A stretch of 9,992 bases of DNA, taken from positions 1-9,992 of the forward strand of contig DAIBBI010000068.1 of assembly GCA_027442615.1 (NCBI GenBank). Reading direction: 5' to 3'. Each line of letters starts with the position of its first letter. The first letter of the stretch is position 1. Made by a program: the position numbers and the translations under genes. Source of the DNA: JAJZRV01 sp027442615 (GTDB lineage Bacteria; Pseudomonadota; Gammaproteobacteria; Burkholderiales; Ferrovaceae). Positions 6,293 to 9,992 of the stretch are shown in pieces. A model generated the notes under the pieces. It was not told where the DNA came from, did no database searches, and was given only the letters and a program-made list of their open reading frames with translations.

Positions 6293-7309
6293 TCAGTTCT
6301 TGCTTTGATCAACCAGCTTGTTCTTCTTGATCCAGGGCATCATATCGCGCAGCTTGGCTCCCACCTTCTCGATTTGCTGTTCTGCGCCAATGCGCCGCAT
6401 GGCATGCAACGAGGCTGCCCCGGCACGGTTTTCCAAAATGAATTCCCTGGCAAACTGGCCAGTCTGGATTTCCTTCAGGATGCGCCGCATTTCGGCACGG
6501 GTTTCATCCGTGATGATGCGCGGGCCACGGGTGTGGTCGCCGTATTCAGCCGTGTTGGAAATGGAGTAGCGCATGTTGGCAATGCCGCCTTCGTACATCA
6601 AGTCCACGATCAGCTTCAATTCGTGCAGGCATTCGAAGTACGCCATTTCGGGCGCATAACCGGCTTCAACCAGCGTGTCGAAACCCGCTTGCACCAGAGC
6701 AGTGGCGCCACCGCACAGTACGGCCTGTTCTCCGAACAGGTCGGTTTCGGTTTCTTCGCGAAAATTGGTTTCGATGACCCCGGCACGCGCGCCGCCATTG
6801 GCCGCGGCGTAGGAGAGCGCGATGTCACGGGCCCGCCCGGTGGCATTTTGGTGCACGGCAATGAGGCTTGGCACGCCGCCGCCCTGGGTGTAGGTGGAAC
6901 GCACCAGATGCCCCGGACCCTTGGGGGCGATCATGATGACGTCAATGTCGGCACGCGGCACGATCTGCCCGAAATGGACGTTGAAGCCGTGGGCAAACGC
7001 CAGCGCAGCGCCGGGCTTGATGTTGGGAGCAATGGCCGTGTCATAGACTTCAGGCTGGGATTCGTCGGGCAACAGGATCATGACGAGATCGGCACCCTTG
7101 ACCGCATCGGCGACTTCGCGCACCTTGAGGCCGGCCGCTTCGGCCTTTTTCCAGGAGGCCCCGCCAGCGCGCAGAGCCACCGTGACATCCACGCCGGAAT
7201 CCTTGAGGTTGTTGGCATGGGCATGGCCTTGCGAGCCGTAACCAATGATCGTCACCTTTTTGCCCTTGATCAGGGACAGGTCGGCATCCTTGTCGTAAAA
7301 CACATTCAT
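6293..7309 (-). CDS. ilvC: Ketol-acid reductoisomerase, class I
   Basis: IlvC catalyses the second common step of valine and isoleucine synthesis: Mg-dependent alkyl migration and NAD(P)H reduction of the acetohydroxy acid made by IlvBN. The protein has 338 aa, the normal length of the short class I enzyme. The Rossmann motif GYGSQGHAHA is at 23-32, with Ser52 as a likely cofactor-phosphate contact (this points to NADPH but is not proof). The catalytic and metal residues are all present: His107, Lys130, Asp190, Glu194, the paired glutamates of FECLHE, and the serine of SISNTAEYG. The ATG has GGAG seven bases upstream and lies 24 bases after ilvN. Confidence 0.97.
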   Translation of the reverse strand: MNVFYDKDADLSLIKGKKVTIIGYGSQGHAHANNLKDSGVDVTVALRAGGASWKKAEAAGLKVREVADAVKGADLVMILLPDESQPEVYDTAIAPNIKPGAALAFAHGFNVHFGQIVPRADIDVIMIAPKGPGHLVRSTYTQGGGVPSLIAVHQNATGRARDIALSYAAANGGARAGVIETNFREETETDLFGEQAVLCGGATALVQAGFDTLVEAGYAPEMAYFECLHELKLIVDLMYEGGIANMRYSISNTAEYGDHTRGPRIITDETRAEMRRILKEIQTGQFAREFILENRAGAASLHAMRRIGAEQQIEKVGAKLRDMMPWIKKNKLVDQSKN

Positions 7310-7333
7310 GCGATTTCTCCAGTCTTTCAGTCT

Positions 7334-7825
7334 TTAAACACGCAAAACCCATTCGCCCCGACCAATTCCGGATGCGCCCGTACGGACGGTTTCCAGAATC
7401 TGGCTGCGGTCGATGGCATCCAGAAAAGCATCGAGCTTGTCCCGCGGACCCGTGAGCTCGATAGTGTAGGTGCGGTCCGTCACGTCGATGATGCGGCCGC
7501 GAAAAATATCGGCCGTGCGCTTCAACTCTTCGCGATCCTTGCCTTCGGCACGCACCTTGACCAGCATCAGTTCACGTTCGATGTGATTCCCCTCGTTGAG
7601 GTCGAACACCTTGACCACGTCGATGAGCTTGTTGAGCTGCTTGGTAATCTGTTCGATCACTTCTTCCGACCCGCTCGTCACGATGGTCATGCGCGACAAG
7701 GTGGGGTCCTCGGTGGGAGCCACCGTCAAGGACTCGATGTTGTAACCGCGCGCCGAGAACAGCCCGGCCACGCGCGACAGGGCGCCGGCTTCGTTTTCCA
7801 GCAACAGGGACAGGATATGCCGCAT
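7334..7825 (-). CDS. ilvN: Acetolactate synthase small (regulatory) subunit
   Basis: This subunit activates the catalytic subunit IlvB and gives it feedback inhibition by valine. The protein has 163 aa from the ATG at 7825, the same length as E. coli IlvH. The N-terminal ACT domain (about 2-76) includes MRHILSLLLENEAGALSRV and the glycine-rich turn of ARGYNIESL; a C-terminal domain with the typical DIFRGRIIDV segment follows. The frame can also start at a GTG at 7843, two bases after the ilvB stop, which would add six residues (MENNQP). I chose the ATG because homologues usually begin MRHI, but coupling to ilvB through the GTG is possible. Some annotations name this gene ilvH. Confidence 0.95.
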   Translation of the reverse strand: MRHILSLLLENEAGALSRVAGLFSARGYNIESLTVAPTEDPTLSRMTIVTSGSEEVIEQITKQLNKLIDVVKVFDLNEGNHIERELMLVKVRAEGKDREELKRTADIFRGRIIDVTDRTYTIELTGPRDKLDAFLDAIDRSQILETVRTGASGIGRGEWVLRV

Positions 7826-7845
7826 AGGTTGATTGTTTTCCACGA

Positions 7846-9555
7846 TTACAGGTCTTCCGCGCCCAGCAGCATCTCGGTGAGACCCTGACCGGCCTTGACC
7901 ATGGGGAACACGTTCTCGGTCTGGTCAGTCATGAAGTCCATGAACACCACCCGATCCTTCAGGGCAAAGGCTTCGCGCAGGGCGGGCTCGACATCCGCCG
8001 GATTCTCGATGCGCACGCCCACATGCCCGTAGCTTTCGGCGAGCTTCACAAAATCGGGCAATGCGTCCATGTAGGACTCGGAATAGCGGTTGCCGTGCAG
8101 GATCTGCTGCCATTGGCGCACCATGCCCAAATACCGGTTGTTGAGGTTGATGATCTTCACCGGCAAATGGTATTGCTTGCAGGTGGAGAGTTCCTGAATG
8201 CACATCTGGATGCTGGCTTCACCCGTCACACAGGCCACCGTGGCATCGGGAAAGGCCATTTGCGCGCCCATGGCGGCCGGCAATCCAAAGCCCATGGTAC
8301 CGAGTCCGCCCGAATTGAGCCAACGCCGCGGCTTGTCGAATTTGTAGTATTGGGCCGCCCACATCTGGTGCTGACCCACGTCAGAAGTGACGATGGCGTC
8401 TCCACCGGTGACCTCATACAGTTTTTCGATCACGTACTGCGGTTTGATCAGGCTGCTGTTGCGGTCATAGCGCAGGCAGTCGCGTCCGCGCCATTCGCCG
8501 ATCTGTTTCCACCAGTCCTTGAGTGCGGCGGCATCCGGACGCACCGTGGAAGCGCTGACGAGTTTCTGCATCTCGTCCAGCACGTCGGCCACGTTGCCCA
8601 CGATAGGCACATCCACACGCACTCGCTTTGAGATGGATGAGGGGTCGATGTCCACATGGATGATGCGGCGGCTTTCCGAAAAGAAGTGCTGGGGGTTGCC
8701 GATGACTCGGTCGTCAAAGCGCGCGCCCACCGCCAGCAGCACGTCGCAGTGCTGCATGGCGAGATTGGCCTCGTAGGTACCGTGCATGCCCAGCATTCCG
8801 ACAAACTGGGGGTCCGTCCCCGGATAGGCGCCCAACCCCATCAGGGTGTTGGTGCAGGGAAAGCCCAGCTCGCGCACCAGCTTCGTCAATTGCCCTGCGG
8901 CATTGCCGAGGATGACCCCGCCGCCCACGTAGATCATGGGCCGACGGGCTTCCATCAGCATCTGGACAGCTTTTTTGATCTGCCCCGAGTGACCCTTGGT
9001 CACCGGGTTATAGGAGCGCATGGTCACCGATTTGGGATAGGCAAATTCGGCGATATGCTGCGACACGTCCTTGGGGATATCCACCAGGACCGGGCCAGGG
9101 CGGCCGGAAGCCGCCACATAGAAGGCCTTCTTGATGGTGCTGGCCAGCTCGTCCACATGCTTGACCAGGAAGTTGTGCTTGACGCAGGGCCGGGTAATCC
9201 CCACGGTATCCACTTCCTGGAAGGCGTCCAGACCGATGGCGGGAGTAGGAACCTGCCCCGAGATGATCACCATGGGGATGGAGTCCATGTAAGCGGTGGC
9301 AATGCCGGTGACGGCGTTGGTCACGCCGGGGCCGCTGGTGACCAGTGCCACCCCCGTGCGACCGCTGGCGCGCGCATAGGCGTCGGCCGCATGCAATGCG
9401 GCCTGCTCGTGGCGCACCAGGATATGCTTGACCTTGTCCTGGTTGAACAGGGCGTCATAAATGTAAAGGACGGCCCCGCCGGGGTATCCGAACACAAATT
9501 CGACACCCTCTTCCTGGAGGCACTGGATTGTTATTTCTGCACCGGTCAGTCGCAT
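7846..9555 (-). CDS. ilvB: Acetolactate synthase large (catalytic) subunit
   Basis: This thiamine-diphosphate enzyme condenses pyruvate with pyruvate or 2-oxobutyrate, the first committed step to valine, leucine and isoleucine. The protein has 569 aa, full length. It starts MRLTGAEI, has FGYPGGAVLY at 22-31, the catalytic Glu50 in RHEQAA, and SGPGVTNAVTGIA at 74-86. FAD/central-domain and C-terminal thiamine domains follow, with VRQWQQ containing Trp482. In the Mg/thiamine motif, where most family members have GDG, this protein reads GEA (445-447), with the closing NN at 472-473. The rest is intact, and E-for-D at this spot is, from memory, common in betaproteobacterial IlvB. First gene of the operon; the N-terminus fits the ATG at 9555, although the ribosome-binding site is weak. 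Confidence 0.96.
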   Translation of the reverse strand: MRLTGAEITIQCLQEEGVEFVFGYPGGAVLYIYDALFNQDKVKHILVRHEQAALHAADAYARASGRTGVALVTSGPGVTNAVTGIATAYMDSIPMVIISGQVPTPAIGLDAFQEVDTVGITRPCVKHNFLVKHVDELASTIKKAFYVAASGRPGPVLVDIPKDVSQHIAEFAYPKSVTMRSYNPVTKGHSGQIKKAVQMLMEARRPMIYVGGGVILGNAAGQLTKLVRELGFPCTNTLMGLGAYPGTDPQFVGMLGMHGTYEANLAMQHCDVLLAVGARFDDRVIGNPQHFFSESRRIIHVDIDPSSISKRVRVDVPIVGNVADVLDEMQKLVSASTVRPDAAALKDWWKQIGEWRGRDCLRYDRNSSLIKPQYVIEKLYEVTGGDAIVTSDVGQHQMWAAQYYKFDKPRRWLNSGGLGTMGFGLPAAMGAQMAFPDATVACVTGEASIQMCIQELSTCKQYHLPVKIINLNNRYLGMVRQWQQILHGNRYSESYMDALPDFVKLAESYGHVGVRIENPADVEPALREAFALKDRVVFMDFMTDQTENVFPMVKAGQGLTEMLLGAEDL

Positions 9556-9578
9556 GGTTCAATCATCGAAAACCTTGC

Positions 9579-9607
9579 AGGTTAAAGGTTATGCCGCGTT
9601 TGGTCAA
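9579..9607 (-). promoter_or_regulatory. Possible ilvB operon promoter
   Basis: On the minus strand TTGACC (9607-9602, five of six bases of the -35 consensus) lies 17 bases before TAACCT (9584-9579), a poor -10. The implied start near 9572 leaves a leader of about 17 bases, too short for a classical branched-chain attenuator. I see no Ile/Leu/Val-rich leader peptide between the ilvB and sigma-factor genes. The -10 overlaps one arm of a small palindrome (AACCT/AGGTT at 9571-9575 and 9579-9583), which could be an operator. The evidence is weak. Confidence 0.3.
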
Positions 9608-9694
9608 GGTTTCAGGCCCATGACGCCCGTCGTGTCGGAATAAGGATTGGCAAGCAAAAGCGGGGGGGCTTTGTTACCATCTGCAAAATTCACT

Positions 9695-9701
9695 GGAGGA
9701 G
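9695..9701 (+). promoter_or_regulatory. Strong ribosome-binding site deciding the sigma-factor start
   Basis: GGAGGAG is the strongest Shine-Dalgarno-like sequence in the window. It ends seven bases before CTG at 9709. No ATG or GTG occurs in frame at a usable distance; the next in-frame candidates are TTG at 9727 (25 bases away) and ATG at 9826. This is why CTG is proposed as the start codon. Confidence 0.65.
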
Positions 9702-9708
9702 TATCCCC

Positions 9709-9992
9709 CTGGCTTCCCATCAGGAGTTGTCCGGTTTCCTGGCAGAGGTAGAACGCCGCGCTTTCAAACACGCCGTCTATGCGGTGCGGGACGAAGCGGC
9801 GGCCCTCGACATCGTGCAGGAAGCCATGCTCAAACTGGCTGAAAAGTACCACGCCCGGCCGGCGGAGGAGTTCGGCCCCCTGTTCCAGCGCATTTTACAA
9901 AACGCCATCCGGGACCATTTTCGCCGCAACAAGATCCGCTCCTGGTGGACCCCCCTCATGAGCAGCCTCAAGGGCAACGACGAGGAGGACGA
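9709..9992 (+). CDS. RNA polymerase sigma-70 family (ECF-like) factor, 5' part (partial)
   Basis: Only the first 94 codons are in the window; the frame is open to the edge. The translation begins (M)ASHQELSGFLAEVERRAF. It contains sigma region 2 features: VRDEAAALDIVQEAML (26-41, the core-binding helix type seen in region 2.2) and FGPLFQRILQNAIRDHFRRNK (about 53-73, matching the region 2.3/2.4 segment that melts and reads the -10). An acidic tail (KGNDEEDD) starts the linker. From memory, betaproteobacterial homologues start with a very similar MASHQEL sequence, which supports the CTG at 9709 with GGAGGAG upstream. No anti-sigma gene or other partner is visible because the window ends. It diverges from ilvB. 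Confidence 0.8.
   Translation, partial: MASHQELSGFLAEVERRAFKHAVYAVRDEAAALDIVQEAMLKLAEKYHARPAEEFGPLFQRILQNAIRDHFRRNKIRSWWTPLMSSLKGNDEED

Noticed and set aside
6263..7888. Long plus-strand open frame (541 codons) opposite ilvC and ilvN
   Set aside because: It is the antisense shadow of well-recognised genes in GC-rich DNA. The translation has no recognisable domain and crosses gene boundaries.
8656..9585. Plus-strand open frame (309 codons) opposite ilvB
   Set aside because: It is a His/Gly-rich shadow translation of the ilvB complement; no ribosome-binding site or domain supports it.
9604..9852. Minus-strand open frame (82 codons) in the ilvB/sigma-factor gap
   Set aside because: It runs antisense into the sigma-factor coding region, which has clear region 2 homology; nothing supports it as a gene.

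Overview
The window looks like chromosomal housekeeping DNA from a GC-rich betaproteobacterium. This is inferred from the ilvB-ilvN-ilvC-psd-pssA gene order and from the residue patterns of IlvB and of the sigma factor; no species can be named from the sequence alone. I see no tRNA, rRNA, CRISPR array, insertion sequence or phage gene. Coding density is very high, and the three gene-free gaps are each about 130-155 bases.

Layout from left to right. Positions 1-83 (minus) hold the 5' end of rpsO (ribosomal protein S15), cut by the window edge. A divergent promoter region (84-216) separates it from a plus-strand energy-transduction operon: tonB, exbB and two tandem exbD genes (217-2399). This operon runs tail-to-tail into ggt, a minus-strand gene for an exported gamma-glutamyltransferase (2386-4050), with the two 3' ends overlapping by 14 bases. 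A 141-base AT-rich gap (4051-4191) follows. It carries two small hairpins and then a textbook plus-strand rho-independent terminator, although both flanking genes are on the minus strand. This is the best candidate in the window for something undescribed, such as a small RNA or antisense transcript.

From 9555 down to 4192, all on the minus strand, lies a tightly packed six-gene operon: ilvB-ilvN-ilvC (branched-chain amino-acid synthesis), psd-pssA (phosphatidylethanolamine synthesis) and an exported SRPBCC/MxaD-like protein. The last gene's start codon overlaps the pssA stop codon (ATGA). IlvBN make acetolactate or acetohydroxybutyrate and IlvC reduces and isomerises it. PssA makes phosphatidylserine and Psd decarboxylates it to phosphatidylethanolamine. 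The role of the last gene is unknown.

At the right edge (9709-9992, plus), divergent from ilvB, is the 5' part of an RNA polymerase sigma-70 family (ECF-like) gene. It has a strong Shine-Dalgarno sequence but apparently begins with CTG.

Several start codons in the window are non-ATG or decided by context: psd TTG, pssA GTG, sigma factor CTG, and a probably leaderless tonB ATG. These were chosen from ribosome-binding sites, gene overlaps and family N-termini.
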